Source: Streptomyces sp. CT34 (GTDB lineage Bacteria > Actinomycetota > Actinomycetes > Streptomycetales > Streptomycetaceae). Taken from it: DNA of 60,217 nucleotides. Under the pieces are notes generated by a model. The model made no database searches and had not been told where the DNA came from. It saw only the letters and a program-made list of their open reading frames with translations. Position numbers and translations under genes: made by a program. Positions 16,545 through 25,645 of this stretch are shown in pieces; positions within the stretch are counted from its first letter, which is position 1; every line of letters begins with the position of its first letter. The stretch spans positions 7,313,305-7,373,521 of the forward strand of contig NZ_KN708638.1 in the NCBI RefSeq assembly GCF_000805335.1. Reading direction: 5' to 3'.

Positions 16545-18614
16545 ATGACAGCGACGACCGACGGAAGCACCGGGGCGCAACCGCCCCGGGCCCCCTCGGC
16601 CGGCGACACCGCCGAGAAGACCGCACCGCCCGCGAAGACCCGCGGGAGCGCGAAGGCCCGCGCGAAGGGGAAGGCCGGCAAGACCGGCCGGGCACGTACC
16701 GCCGTGGTGCGGGACACGGCGGACGCCGCACGGGAGGCGACCGCCCGTGCCACCGACTTCCTGCTCTCCGCCCAGGACCCCGCCGGCTGGTGGAAGGGCG
16801 ACCTCGAGACCAACGTCACGATGGACGCGGAAGACCTGTTACTCCGTCAGTTCCTGGGCATCCAGGATCCGGAGCTCACCGAGGCCGCCGCCCGCCACAT
16901 CCGCGGCGAACAGCGCGCGGACGGCACCTGGGCCACCTTCTACGGCGGGCCCGGCGAACTCTCCACCACCATCGAGGCGTACGTGGCGCTGCGGCTCGCC
17001 GGGGACGACCCCGAGGCGCCGCACATGGCGCAGGCGTCCGCCTGGGTCCGGGCACACGGCGGAATCGCCGCCGCCCGCGTCTTCACCCGCATCTGGCTGG
17101 CCCTCTTCGGCTGGTGGAGGTGGGACGACCTGCCCGAACTCCCCCCGGAACTCATCTACTTCCCCAAGTGGTTCCCGCTCGGCATCCATGCCTTCGGCTG
17201 CTGGGCGCGGCAGACGATAGTGCCGCTGACCATCGTCTCGGCCAAACGCCCGGTGCGCCCGGCGCCGTTCGCCCTCGACGAGCTGCACACCGATCCCCGC
17301 CGCCCCAACCCGCCGCGCCCGCCGGCGCCCGCCACGACCTGGGACGGCGTCTTCCAGCGGCTGGACAAGGCGCTGCACCTGTACCACAAGGTCGCACTGC
17401 GCAAGCCACGCGCCGCGGCGATGCGTTCGGCCGCCCGCTGGATCATCGAGCGGCAGGAGAACGACGGCTGCTGGGGCGGCATCCAGCCCCCCGCCGTCTA
17501 CTCCGTCATCGCCCTGCACCTGCTCGGCTACGACCTCGACCACCCGGTGCTGCGCAGTGGCCTGGAGTCCCTGGACCGGTTCGCGGTGTGGCGCGAGGAC
17601 GGTGCCCGGATGATCGAGGCGTGCCAGTCACCGGTCTGGGACACCTGCCTGGCCACCATCGCGCTGGCCGACGCCGGACTGCCCGCCGACCACCCGCAGT
17701 TGGTCAAGGCCGCCGACTGGATGCTCGCCGAGCAGATCGACCGGCCCGGCGACTGGGCCGTCCGCAGGCCCCAACTCCCCCCCGGCGGCTGGGCGTTCGA
17801 ATTCCACAACGACAACTACCCGGACATCGACGACACCGCCGAGGTGGTGCTGGCGCTGCGCCGGGTCCGGCACCCGGACCCGCAGCGGGTGGCGGCGGCG
17901 GTCGGCCGGGCGGTGCGTTGGAGCGCGGGCATGCAGTCGAGGAACGGTGCCTGGGGCGCGTTCGACGCCGACAACACCAGCCCGTTCCCCGACCGGCTGC
18001 CGTTCTGCGACTTCGGCGAGGTGATCGACCCGCCGTCGGCCGATGTCACCGCCCATGTCGTCGAGATGCTCGCCGACGTCGGCCGCACCCACGACCCGCG
18101 CACCCGCCGCGGCATCGCCTGGCTGCTCGCCGAACAGGAGCCCAGCGGCGCCTGGTTCGGGCGCTGGGGCACCAACTACGTCTACGGCACCGGGTCGGTA
18201 CTGCCGGCGCTCGCCGCGGCCGGCATCCCCGGCTCCCACCCCGCCGTCCGACGGGCCGTCGGCTGGCTGGAACGGGTGCAGAACGAGGACGGCGGCTGGG
18301 GCGAGGACCAGCGCTCCTACCAGGACAAGGAGAAGTGGGCCGGGCGCGGCGCCTCCACCGCGTCGCAGACCGCCTGGGCGCTGATGGCGCTGCTCGCGGC
18401 CGGCGAACGGGACGGCGAGGCGGTCCGGCGCGGGGTGCGCTGGCTGGTGGACACCCAGCTGCCGGACGGCTCCTGGGACGAGCCGTACTTCACCGGTACC
18501 GGCTTCCCCTGGGACTTCTCCATCAACTACCACCTCTACCGCCAGGTCTTCCCGCTGACGGCCCTGGGGCGTTACGTCAACGGCGGCCCGGCCGGTGTGC
18601 CGGTGGGGGCCTGA
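16545..18614 (+). CDS. shc: Squalene-hopene cyclase
   Basis: A 689-residue class II triterpene cyclase turning squalene into hopene at the membrane surface. The catalytic acid motif DIDD is at residues 427-430 (PDIDDTAEV). Several QW repeats are present: QDPAGWW, QENDGCWGG, QEPSGAWFG, QNEDGGWGE and QLPDGSWDE. The first ~60 residues are an Ala/Lys/Arg-rich extension (about residues 20-60) absent from many homologues. Codon 99 is TTA (16839-16841), the rare leucine codon read by the bldA tRNA, so translation may depend on development. A 107-nt gap precedes it, and the ATG follows AAGAAGGGG. Its stop shares one base with the next start (TGATG). Confidence 0.97.
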   Translation: MTATTDGSTGAQPPRAPSAGDTAEKTAPPAKTRGSAKARAKGKAGKTGRARTAVVRDTADAAREATARATDFLLSAQDPAGWWKGDLETNVTMDAEDLLLRQFLGIQDPELTEAAARHIRGEQRADGTWATFYGGPGELSTTIEAYVALRLAGDDPEAPHMAQASAWVRAHGGIAAARVFTRIWLALFGWWRWDDLPELPPELIYFPKWFPLGIHAFGCWARQTIVPLTIVSAKRPVRPAPFALDELHTDPRRPNPPRPPAPATTWDGVFQRLDKALHLYHKVALRKPRAAAMRSAARWIIERQENDGCWGGIQPPAVYSVIALHLLGYDLDHPVLRSGLESLDRFAVWREDGARMIEACQSPVWDTCLATIALADAGLPADHPQLVKAADWMLAEQIDRPGDWAVRRPQLPPGGWAFEFHNDNYPDIDDTAEVVLALRRVRHPDPQRVAAAVGRAVRWSAGMQSRNGAWGAFDADNTSPFPDRLPFCDFGEVIDPPSADVTAHVVEMLADVGRTHDPRTRRGIAWLLAEQEPSGAWFGRWGTNYVYGTGSVLPALAAAGIPGSHPAVRRAVGWLERVQNEDGGWGEDQRSYQDKEKWAGRGASTASQTAWALMALLAAGERDGEAVRRGVRWLVDTQLPDGSWDEPYFTGTGFPWDFSINYHLYRQVFPLTALGRYVNGGPAGVPVGA

Positions 18615-19270
18615 TGCCGAGACGGCCCCCGCCGGACGCGGATCCGCCGCTGCTGGTCGCCTGCGCGCTCGGCATCGAACGGTTCGCGCTGCGGGGCGGT
18701 GACGGCGGGGGAGCGGATCCTCCGGTGGTCACCCTCCGCACCGGCATGGGCCCCCATGCGGCGGAACGCGCCATCGCCGCCGCACTGGCTGCGGGCTCGG
18801 CCACCGCGGGCTCGCCCGTCGTGGCCAGCGGCTTCTGCGCCGGGCTCGCCCCCGGGATGCGGCCCGGGGACGTGGTCGTCGCCGACGCCACCCGCGACCA
18901 CCGGTCCGGCGTACCGGACGTGCCGTGCCGGGACAACGGTCCGCTGCTGCGGGCCCTGCGGCGGCGCGGGCTGCGGGTGCACACCGGACTGCTGCGCGGT
19001 TCGGACCATGTCGTGCGCGGCGCGGAGCGGGCCGAGCTGCACGCCCAGGGCGCCGTCGCGGTGGACATGGAGTCGGCCGCCACGCTCCGGGCCGCGGTGT
19101 GCGCCGGCCGCCGTCCGGTTGCGGCCGTCCGGGTGGTCGTGGACGCTCCAGAACATGAACTCGTACGCATCGGGACCCTGCGCGGTGGAATATCGGCCTT
19201 CCGGGTGCTGCGCTCCGTGGTTCCGGTTCTCTTCGAATGGCACCGTTCTTTGCCGCTCCCCAGGAGGTGA
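18614..19270 (+). CDS. hpnG: Adenosylhopane nucleosidase/phosphorylase HpnG
   Basis: A 218-residue nucleoside phosphorylase-fold protein. VASGFCAGLAPGMRPGDVVV and the ribose-binding AVAVDMESAA motif are clear. HpnG cleaves adenine from adenosylhopane to give ribosylhopane (family knowledge). Start by 1-nt overlap with shc. The final codons contain the ribosome-binding AGGAGGTGA used by hpnH, which starts 6 nt downstream. Confidence 0.85.
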   Translation: MPRRPPPDADPPLLVACALGIERFALRGGDGGGADPPVVTLRTGMGPHAAERAIAAALAAGSATAGSPVVASGFCAGLAPGMRPGDVVVADATRDHRSGVPDVPCRDNGPLLRALRRRGLRVHTGLLRGSDHVVRGAERAELHAQGAVAVDMESAATLRAAVCAGRRPVAAVRVVVDAPEHELVRIGTLRGGISAFRVLRSVVPVLFEWHRSLPLPRR

Positions 19271-19275
19271 GCCAG

Positions 19276-20301
19276 ATGGCTATGCCGCTCCGCCAGTCCA
19301 TCCGGGTCGGGACCTATCTCTTTGAACAGAAAGTGCTGCGGAAGCGGGAGAAGTTTCCGCTGATTGTCGAGCTGGAGCCGCTCTTCGCGTGCAATCTGAA
19401 GTGCGAGGGCTGCGGGAAGATCCAGCACCCGGCCGGCGTGCTCAAGCAGCGGATGCCGGTGGCCCAGGCGGTGGGAGCGGTGCTGGAGTCCGGCGCCCCG
19501 ATGGTCTCCATCGCCGGCGGCGAGCCCCTGATGCACCCTCAGATCGACGAGATCGTACGGCAGTTGGTGGCACGACGGAAGTATGTCTTCCTGTGCACCA
19601 ATGCCATGCTGCTGCGCAAGAAGTTGGACATGTTCCGGCCCTCGCGGTACTTCGCCTTCGCGGTGCACATCGACGGGATGCGCGAACGGCACGATGAATC
19701 CGTCGCGAAGGAAGGCGTCTTCGACGAGGCGGTCGAGGCCATCAAGGAGGCCAAGCGGCGCGGCTTCCGGGTCACCACGAACTCCACCTTCTTCAATACC
19801 GACACCCCGCAGACGATCATCGAGGTACTGAACTTCCTCAATGACGACCTGCGGGTCGACGAGATGATGCTGTCGCCCGCCTATGCCTACGAGAAGGCCC
19901 CCGACCAGGAGCACTTCCTGGGCGTCGAGCAGACCCGGGAGCTGTTCCGGAAAGCCTTCGCCGGCGGCAACCGCCGGCGCTGGCGGCTCAACCACAGCCC
20001 GCTCTTCCTGGACTTCCTGGAGGGCAAGGCGGACTTCCCGTGCACCGCCTGGGCGATCCCCAACTACTCCCTCTTCGGCTGGCAGCGCCCCTGCTACCTG
20101 ATGAGCGACGGCTATGTCCCCACGTACCGCGAGCTGATCGAGGAGACCGACTGGGACAAGTACGGCCGCGGCAAGGATCCGCGGTGCGCCAACTGCATGG
20201 CGCACTGCGGCTATGAGCCCACCGCCGTCCTGGCGACCATGAGCTCCCTGAAGGAGTCCCTCCGGGCCGCCCGGGACACCATCGCGGGAAACCGCGGATG
20301 A
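19276..20301 (+). CDS. hpnH: Adenosylhopane synthase HpnH (radical SAM)
   Basis: 341 residues. The radical-SAM cluster motif CNLKCEGC (C-x3-C-x2-C) is near residue 40, the SAM-binding GGEP is in SIAGGEPLMHP, and a C-terminal Cys-rich PRCANCMAHCGYEP belongs to the HpnH/SPASM-like tail. It joins the 5'-deoxyadenosyl group to hopene, the first step of side-chain extension. The ATG at 19276, 6 nt after a full AGGAGGTGA, was preferred over an in-frame ATG at 19237. Confidence 0.95.
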   Translation: MAMPLRQSIRVGTYLFEQKVLRKREKFPLIVELEPLFACNLKCEGCGKIQHPAGVLKQRMPVAQAVGAVLESGAPMVSIAGGEPLMHPQIDEIVRQLVARRKYVFLCTNAMLLRKKLDMFRPSRYFAFAVHIDGMRERHDESVAKEGVFDEAVEAIKEAKRRGFRVTTNSTFFNTDTPQTIIEVLNFLNDDLRVDEMMLSPAYAYEKAPDQEHFLGVEQTRELFRKAFAGGNRRRWRLNHSPLFLDFLEGKADFPCTAWAIPNYSLFGWQRPCYLMSDGYVPTYRELIEETDWDKYGRGKDPRCANCMAHCGYEPTAVLATMSSLKESLRAARDTIAGNRG

Positions 20302-20403
20302 GGTGTCGCGGGGTGAACCGGTGATGCCGGGGTCCGCCGGCGTCCCGGCCCGCCCGGCATCCCCGACGCCACCGTCCGCCGCAGCACCGGAGGGGGACCG
20401 CCC

Positions 20404-22287
20404 ATGACGCTGCTGGAGCAGATCCGCTCGCCCCGCGACCTGAAGGCACTGTCGGCCGCAAGGCTGAGGGAACTCGCGGTGGAGGCCCGGCAGTTCCTGG
20501 TACAGGCGGTCGCCCGCACCGGTGGGCACCTGGGACCCAACCTGGGGGTGGTCGAGCTGACCATCGCCCTGCACCGGGTGTTCGACTCACCCACTGACCG
20601 CATCCTCTGGGACACCGGCCATCAGTCGTACGTGCACAAGCTCTTGACGGGACGTCAGGACTTCTCCGGGCTGCGGTCCAAGGGCGGGCTGTCCGGCTAC
20701 CCCGCACGGGCCGAGTCCGCCCACGACGTCATCGAGAACAGCCACGCCTCGACGGTGCTGGGCTGGGCCGACGGCCTGGCCAAGGCGCGCCGGCTGCGCG
20801 GCACCGACGAGCACGTCGTGGCCGTCATCGGGGACGGCGCGCTGACCGGCGGCATGGCCTGGGAGGCGCTCAACAACATCGCCGCCGCCAAGGACCGCCC
20901 GCTGATCATCGTCGTCAACGACAACGAGCGCTCCTACGCGCCCACCATCGGCGGCCTCGCCAACCACCTCGCCACCCTGCGTACCACCGACGGCTACGAG
21001 CGCTTCCTGGCCTGGGGCAAGGACGTCCTCCAGCGCACCCCGGTCGTCGGACAGCCGCTCTACGGATCGCTGCACGGCGCCAAGAAGGGCTTCAAGGACT
21101 TCATCGCGCCCCAGGGCATGTTCGAGGACCTGGGGCTGAAGTACCTGGGCCCGATCGACGGCCACGACATCGCGGCCGTCGAATCCGCGCTGCGCCGGGC
21201 CGCGGGGTTCCACGGCCCGGTGCTGGTCCACTGCCTGACCGAGAAGGGCCGCGGCTGCCGGCCGGCCCTGGAGGACGAGACGGACCGCTTCCACACCGTC
21301 GGCGTGCTGGACCCGCTGACCTGCGCGCCCGCCGCACCGGCCGGCGCGCCGTCCTGGACGTCCGTCTTCGGCGACGAGATGGTCCGCATCGGCGCCGAGC
21401 GGGCGGACGTCGTCGTCCTCACGGCGGCCATGCTCCAGCCGCTCGGGCTGGAGCGGTTCGCCGCGGCGTACCCGGACCGGATCTGGGATGTGGGGATCGC
21501 CGAGCAGCACGCCGCGGTGTCGGCCGCGGGACTGGCCACCGGCGGGCTGCACCCGGTCTTCGCGGTCTACGCCACCTTCCTCAACCGGGCCTTCGACCAG
21601 GTCCTGATGGACGCCGCGCTGCACAGGTGCGGCGTCACCTTCGTGCTGGACCGGGCCGGTATCACCGGCACCGACGGCGCCTCGCACAACGGCATGTGGG
21701 ACATGTCGCTGCTGGGCGTCGTACCGGGACTGCGGATCGCCGCCCCGCGCGACGCCGGCCAGCTCCGCGCCCAGCTGCGGGAAGCCCTCGACGTGGACGA
21801 CGCGCCGACCGTGCTGCGCTACCCCAAGGAGACGGTGGGCGAGCCGATTCCGGCGGTGGCGCGGACCGGTGGTACGGACGTGCTGCGGCGGGCCGAGCGG
21901 CCGGATGTGCTGCTGGTCGCGGTCGGGGTGACGGCGCCGGTGTGCCTGCGGGCCGCCGCGCTGCTGGCCGACCGACGGGTGGGCGTCACGGTCGTCGATC
22001 CCCGCTGGGTCAAGCCCGTCGACCCGGTGATCGTCCAACTGGCCGCGGAACACCGCCTGGTGGCCGTCGTCGAGGACAACTGCCGTACCGGCGGGGTCGG
22101 CTGGATGGTGGCGCAGGCGCTGCGGGACGCCGAGGTGGATGTGCCGCTGCGTACCTTCGGCATCCCCGAGCGGTTCCTGCCGCACGCCACACGCGGTGAG
22201 TTGCTGACCGACCTGGGGCTCACCCCGGCCGGCATCGCCGCCCGGATCGGCGGCGCGCTGCCCGCCCGTGAGGAGAAGACGACATGA
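20404..22287 (+). CDS. dxs: 1-Deoxy-D-xylulose-5-phosphate synthase
   Basis: A 627-residue transketolase-like enzyme. The thiamine diphosphate motif GDGALTGG is near residue 142, DTGHQSYVHKLLTGR lies near the N-terminus, and the pyrimidine-domain IAEQHAAVSAAGLA and VLDRAGITGTDGASHNGMWD follow. It makes DXP from pyruvate and glyceraldehyde-3-phosphate, the entry step of the MEP isoprenoid pathway, supplying precursor to the hopanoid genes around it. The ATG at 20404 follows a CCGGAGGGGG ribosome site. A second dxs elsewhere on the chromosome is likely for housekeeping (inference). Overlaps hpnO by ATGA. Confidence 0.95.
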   Translation: MTLLEQIRSPRDLKALSAARLRELAVEARQFLVQAVARTGGHLGPNLGVVELTIALHRVFDSPTDRILWDTGHQSYVHKLLTGRQDFSGLRSKGGLSGYPARAESAHDVIENSHASTVLGWADGLAKARRLRGTDEHVVAVIGDGALTGGMAWEALNNIAAAKDRPLIIVVNDNERSYAPTIGGLANHLATLRTTDGYERFLAWGKDVLQRTPVVGQPLYGSLHGAKKGFKDFIAPQGMFEDLGLKYLGPIDGHDIAAVESALRRAAGFHGPVLVHCLTEKGRGCRPALEDETDRFHTVGVLDPLTCAPAAPAGAPSWTSVFGDEMVRIGAERADVVVLTAAMLQPLGLERFAAAYPDRIWDVGIAEQHAAVSAAGLATGGLHPVFAVYATFLNRAFDQVLMDAALHRCGVTFVLDRAGITGTDGASHNGMWDMSLLGVVPGLRIAAPRDAGQLRAQLREALDVDDAPTVLRYPKETVGEPIPAVARTGGTDVLRRAERPDVLLVAVGVTAPVCLRAAALLADRRVGVTVVDPRWVKPVDPVIVQLAAEHRLVAVVEDNCRTGGVGWMVAQALRDAEVDVPLRTFGIPERFLPHATRGELLTDLGLTPAGIAARIGGALPAREEKTT

Positions 22288-23666
22288 CCGGATTCGATCT
22301 GCGGCAGCTGCTCGCCGAACGCGGCGCCGAACGCTACGACCTGCACGCCCGCCATCTCAACCACCAGCTGCCGCGGATGCTGCACACCATCGGCTTCGAC
22401 AAGGACTACGAGCGGGCCGAGGGCGCCTACTTCTGGGACGCCGACGGGCAGGAGTACCTCGACATGCTCGCCGGATTCGGGGTGATGGGCCTCGGCCGGC
22501 ACCACCCGGTCGTCCGGCGGGCCCTGCACGACGTGCTCGACGCCGAGCTGGCCGACCTGACCCGCTTCGACTGCCCGCCGCTGCCCGGTCTCCTCGCTGA
22601 GAAGCTGCTCCGCCACGCACCCCACCTCGACCGGGTCTTCTTCGGAAACAGCGGCACCGAAGCCGTCGAGACCGCCCTGAAATTCGCCCGCTGCGCCACC
22701 GGAAAGCCCCGCGTTCTCTACTGCACCCACGCCTTCCACGGCCTGACCACCGGCTCGCTCTCGGTCAACGGCGAGGACGTCTTCCGGGACGGCTTCGCGC
22801 CGCTGCTGCCGGACACCGCCGTGGAGATGGGCGATCTGGACGCGCTGGAACGGGAGTTGCGGCGCGACGACGTGGCGGGCTTCATCGTCGAGCCGATCCA
22901 GGGCAAGGGCGTCCAGCCCACGCCGCCCGGATTCCTACGGGCCGCACAGGAGTTGCTGCACCGGCACAAGGCCCTGCTGATCGCCGACGAGGTGCAGACC
23001 GGACTCGGCCGCACCGGCGACTTCTTCGCCTACCAGCACGAGGCGGGGGTGGAGCCGGACCTGGTGTGTGTGGCCAAGGCGCTGTCCGGCGGCTATGTCC
23101 CGGTCGGTGCGACCCTCGGCAAGGACTGGATCTTCAAGAAGGTCTACTCGTCCATCGACCGGGTACTGGTGCACTCCGCCAGCTTCGGTGCCAATGCCCA
23201 GGCGATGGCGGCGGGCCTCGCGGTGCTCTCGGTGATGGAGGACGAGGACATCGTCGACCGGGCCCGGCACACCGGCGACCTGCTGCGCGGAAAGCTCGCG
23301 GCGCTGATCGGCCGCTACGAGCTGCTGCACGACGTGCGGGGGCGCGGGCTGATGGTCGGCATCGAGTTCGGCCGCCCCAAGTCCCTCGGCCTGCGCAGCC
23401 GTTGGACGATGCTCCAGGCGGCGCGCAAGGGGCTGTTCGCGCAGATGGTCGTGGTGCCACTGCTCCAGCGCCACCACATCCTGACCCAGGTCTCCGGCGA
23501 TCACCTGGAGGTCATCAAGCTGCTCCCGCCGCTGATCATCGGCGAACGGGAGGCGGACCGGTTCGTCACGGCCTTCACGGCCGTCATGGACGACGCCCAC
23601 AGCGGCAGCGGCCTGATGTGGGACTTCGGGCGGACGCTGGTCAAGCAGGCGGTCGCCCACCGCTGA
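22284..23666 (+). CDS. hpnO: Class III aminotransferase HpnO-like (aminobacteriohopanetriol synthesis)
   Basis: A 460-residue PLP-dependent class III aminotransferase. GNSGTEAVETALKFAR binds phosphate, IADEVQTGLGRTG carries the PLP-ring Asp, and the Schiff-base Lys is in VAKALSGGYVPVGA. In hopanoid clusters this enzyme aminates ribosyl-derived hopane to aminobacteriohopanetriol. The position at the end of the operon, with 4-nt overlap to dxs, supports that role over ornithine or acetylornithine transamination. The operon ends in the poly-G/poly-C element. Confidence 0.88.
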   Translation: MTGFDLRQLLAERGAERYDLHARHLNHQLPRMLHTIGFDKDYERAEGAYFWDADGQEYLDMLAGFGVMGLGRHHPVVRRALHDVLDAELADLTRFDCPPLPGLLAEKLLRHAPHLDRVFFGNSGTEAVETALKFARCATGKPRVLYCTHAFHGLTTGSLSVNGEDVFRDGFAPLLPDTAVEMGDLDALERELRRDDVAGFIVEPIQGKGVQPTPPGFLRAAQELLHRHKALLIADEVQTGLGRTGDFFAYQHEAGVEPDLVCVAKALSGGYVPVGATLGKDWIFKKVYSSIDRVLVHSASFGANAQAMAAGLAVLSVMEDEDIVDRARHTGDLLRGKLAALIGRYELLHDVRGRGLMVGIEFGRPKSLGLRSRWTMLQAARKGLFAQMVVVPLLQRHHILTQVSGDHLEVIKLLPPLIIGEREADRFVTAFTAVMDDAHSGSGLMWDFGRTLVKQAVAHR

Positions 23667-23687
23667 CCGCAGGCGCGGGGGAGAGGC

Positions 23688-23724
23688 GGGGGGGGGGGGG
23701 GGGGGGGGAGCCGTGCCCCCCCCC
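23688..23724. repeat. 21-nt poly-G tract with matching poly-C run
   Basis: Twenty-one consecutive G (23688-23708) are followed by AGCCGTG and nine consecutive C (23716-23724). The last nine G and the C run can fold into a 9-bp hairpin with a 7-nt loop. It lies between convergent hpnO and the phosphatase gene, so it may act as a bidirectional terminator. The exact tract length is also prone to sequencing or replication slippage. Confidence 0.85.
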
Positions 23725-23744
23725 GGTCCGGGGCAGTGCCGGGG

Positions 23745-24554
23745 TCAGTCCTCCAGCAGCCGGTCGCGCAGCCGCTCGCGGGTGGCGGGCGCCAGCTTGA
23801 GGCCGTCGGAGAGGTAGGACTCGGTCGTGCCCCAGGTCTCCTCGATCGCGTCGAAGGCGGCCGAGAGATAGTCCGCGTCCGCCCCGAACAGCGGCGAGAG
23901 GAGCTCCATGACCTCGGGGGACATCCCCGCCGAGGAGTTGTCCGAGCGGCGGATCTTGTAGCGGCGGCCGGGCTCGTTGGACTTGAGGTAGTCCGCCTCG
24001 ATGGCGTCCCGCTCCACGCCGACGGCGAGCAGGGTGACCGCGATGGACAGCCCCGCGCGGTCCTTGCCGGCCGCGCAGTGCATCAGCGCCGGCACGCTGT
24101 CCTCGGCGAGGGCGTGCAGCACCCGGCTGTGGTCCGCGGTGCGGGTGGTGATGATCTCGCGGTAGGTCTGGGCCATACGGGCCGCGGCCTTTCCGTCGCC
24201 GAGCGCGCCCCGCAGCTGGTCGAGCTCGCCGTCGCGCACCATCGTCCAGAACTCGGCGCCGTCGGCCGGGTCGGTGAGCGGGATGTTGACGTTTCGTACA
24301 CCCGGGAGCGTGACGTCCGGGCCTTCCAGCTTGATGTCCGAGGCGTTGCGGAAGTCGAAGACGGTGTGCAGCCCGAGGCCGGTGAGGTAGGCGGCGTCCT
24401 CCGCGGTGGCGTGTGCCAGGTGACCGCTGCGATAGAGCCTGCCGTACCGGATGCGACGCCCGTCCACGGTCGGCAGCCCGCCCACGTCACGGAAGTTGCG
24501 GACCTCCGCGAGCTCGGGCTGGGCCTGGGGGACCTGCGGCGTCTGCTGCGTCAC
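23745..24554 (-). CDS. Tyrosine-protein phosphatase (PTP/DSP-like)
   Basis: 269 residues. The P-loop MHCAAGKDRAGLS contains the C-x5-R catalytic motif. The N-terminal NFRDVGGL...GRLYRSGHLA is typical of the bacterial MptpB/LipA-like phosphatase family, and an FDFRNASDI general-acid region is present. The GTG at 24554 (VTQQTPQVPQ) follows AAGGAG by 5 nt; an upstream in-frame ATG would add an unlikely 28-residue Ser-rich lead. Whether it acts on phosphotyrosine, phosphoserine or phosphoinositide cannot be told. No signal peptide, so probably cytoplasmic. Confidence 0.85.
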   Translation of the reverse strand: MTQQTPQVPQAQPELAEVRNFRDVGGLPTVDGRRIRYGRLYRSGHLAHATAEDAAYLTGLGLHTVFDFRNASDIKLEGPDVTLPGVRNVNIPLTDPADGAEFWTMVRDGELDQLRGALGDGKAAARMAQTYREIITTRTADHSRVLHALAEDSVPALMHCAAGKDRAGLSIAVTLLAVGVERDAIEADYLKSNEPGRRYKIRRSDNSSAGMSPEVMELLSPLFGADADYLSAAFDAIEETWGTTESYLSDGLKLAPATRERLRDRLLED

Positions 24555-24818
24555 GGGCGCTCCTTGTGGTCGGCCGCCGACGCTGCTCGTCGACGAAGCG
24601 TAACTGGTTCGACGATACGACATTGATGCAATAGGCAATCGGAGGCCAACGCTCCGGTGGCGGCGGGCATCATCGCTGATTTGGTGCGCTGGGTGAGCAC
24701 TGCATGCCCGATTCTTATTCCGACTTGAATGGAATTTGACCTGGTGGCATTAATCACCTCACGTCAACCCCTGGTTACGGTGGCGTAAGTCACTTCGGAA
24801 GGTGAAGTATGTCCTGAC
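24555..24818. promoter_or_regulatory. Divergent promoter region, phosphatase / GDSL hydrolase
   Basis: A 264-bp region, unusually AT-rich for this window around 24600-24790. TTGACC at 24736-24741 could be a -35 element for the rightward gene; no convincing -10 box was found. No gene seen. Confidence 0.35.
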
Positions 24819-25619
24819 GTGGCAGACGATTCGAAGAACAACAGCAACGGCGCGCAGAGCGCCATCGGGTCGTACGCAGCCGTCGGGGACAGCTTCACCG
24901 AGGGGGTCGGGGATCCCGGCCGTGACGGGGCGTACATCGGTTGGGCGGACCGGCTCGCGGTCCTGCTTTCTGACCAGCGGAACGAGGGGGACTTCCGCTA
25001 CGCGAACCTCGCCGTCCGGGGGCGGCTGCTCGACCAGATCGTCGAGGAGCAGGTGCCCCGGGCCAAACAGCTCGCCCCCGAGCTGGTGACGTTCTGTGCC
25101 GGCGGGAACGACATCCTGCGGCCGGGCTCGGACCCCGACGCGGTGGCCGAGCGCTATGAGGCGGCGGTGGCGGATCTGCGCGAGTCGGTCGGGACGGTGC
25201 TGCTGTGCACCGGCTTCGACACCCGCGGGGTCCCGGTCCTCAAGCATCTGCGCGGCAAGATCGCCACATACACCGCCCATGTGCGGGCCATCGCCGACCG
25301 GCACGACTGCCCGGTACTCGACCTGTGGTCGCTGAAGTCCGTGCAGGACCGGCGGGCGTGGAGCGACGACCGGCTGCACCTGTCCGCCGACGGGCACACC
25401 CGGGTGGCGCTGCGCGCCGCGCAGGTGCTGGGGCTGACGGTGCCGGCCGACCCGGACCAGCCGTGGCCTCCGGAGGCGGAGCGGTCGGCCGCCGAGGCGC
25501 GGCGGGACAACATCCACTGGGCGCGCGAGCACCTCGTGCCGTGGATCGGCCGCCGGCTGCGCGGCGAGTCGTCCGGCGACCACGTCGAGCCCAAGCGGCC
25601 GGACCTGCTGCCGCTGTAG
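24819..25619 (+). CDS. SGNH/GDSL-family hydrolase
   Basis: 266 residues. Block I is AAVGDSFTEGVGDP with the nucleophile Ser, block III is CAGGNDI, and block V is DDRLHLSADGH with the Asp/His pair: a complete SGNH catalytic set. No signal peptide, so cytoplasmic esterase or lipase activity is likely. A typical size for the many Streptomyces GDSL esterases. The GTG at 24819 is the start; a terminator hairpin follows 26 nt after the stop. Substrate unknown. Confidence 0.88.
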   Translation: MADDSKNNSNGAQSAIGSYAAVGDSFTEGVGDPGRDGAYIGWADRLAVLLSDQRNEGDFRYANLAVRGRLLDQIVEEQVPRAKQLAPELVTFCAGGNDILRPGSDPDAVAERYEAAVADLRESVGTVLLCTGFDTRGVPVLKHLRGKIATYTAHVRAIADRHDCPVLDLWSLKSVQDRRAWSDDRLHLSADGHTRVALRAAQVLGLTVPADPDQPWPPEAERSAAEARRDNIHWAREHLVPWIGRRLRGESSGDHVEPKRPDLLPL

Positions 25620-25645
25620 CACTGCTGCCGTACGCGTGACGAGAA

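Noticed and set aside
16790..19270. An 826-codon plus-strand frame over shc and hpnG
   Set aside because: The part over shc is Arg/Pro/Gly-rich without domains. Only its last 218 codons (hpnG from 18614) are real.
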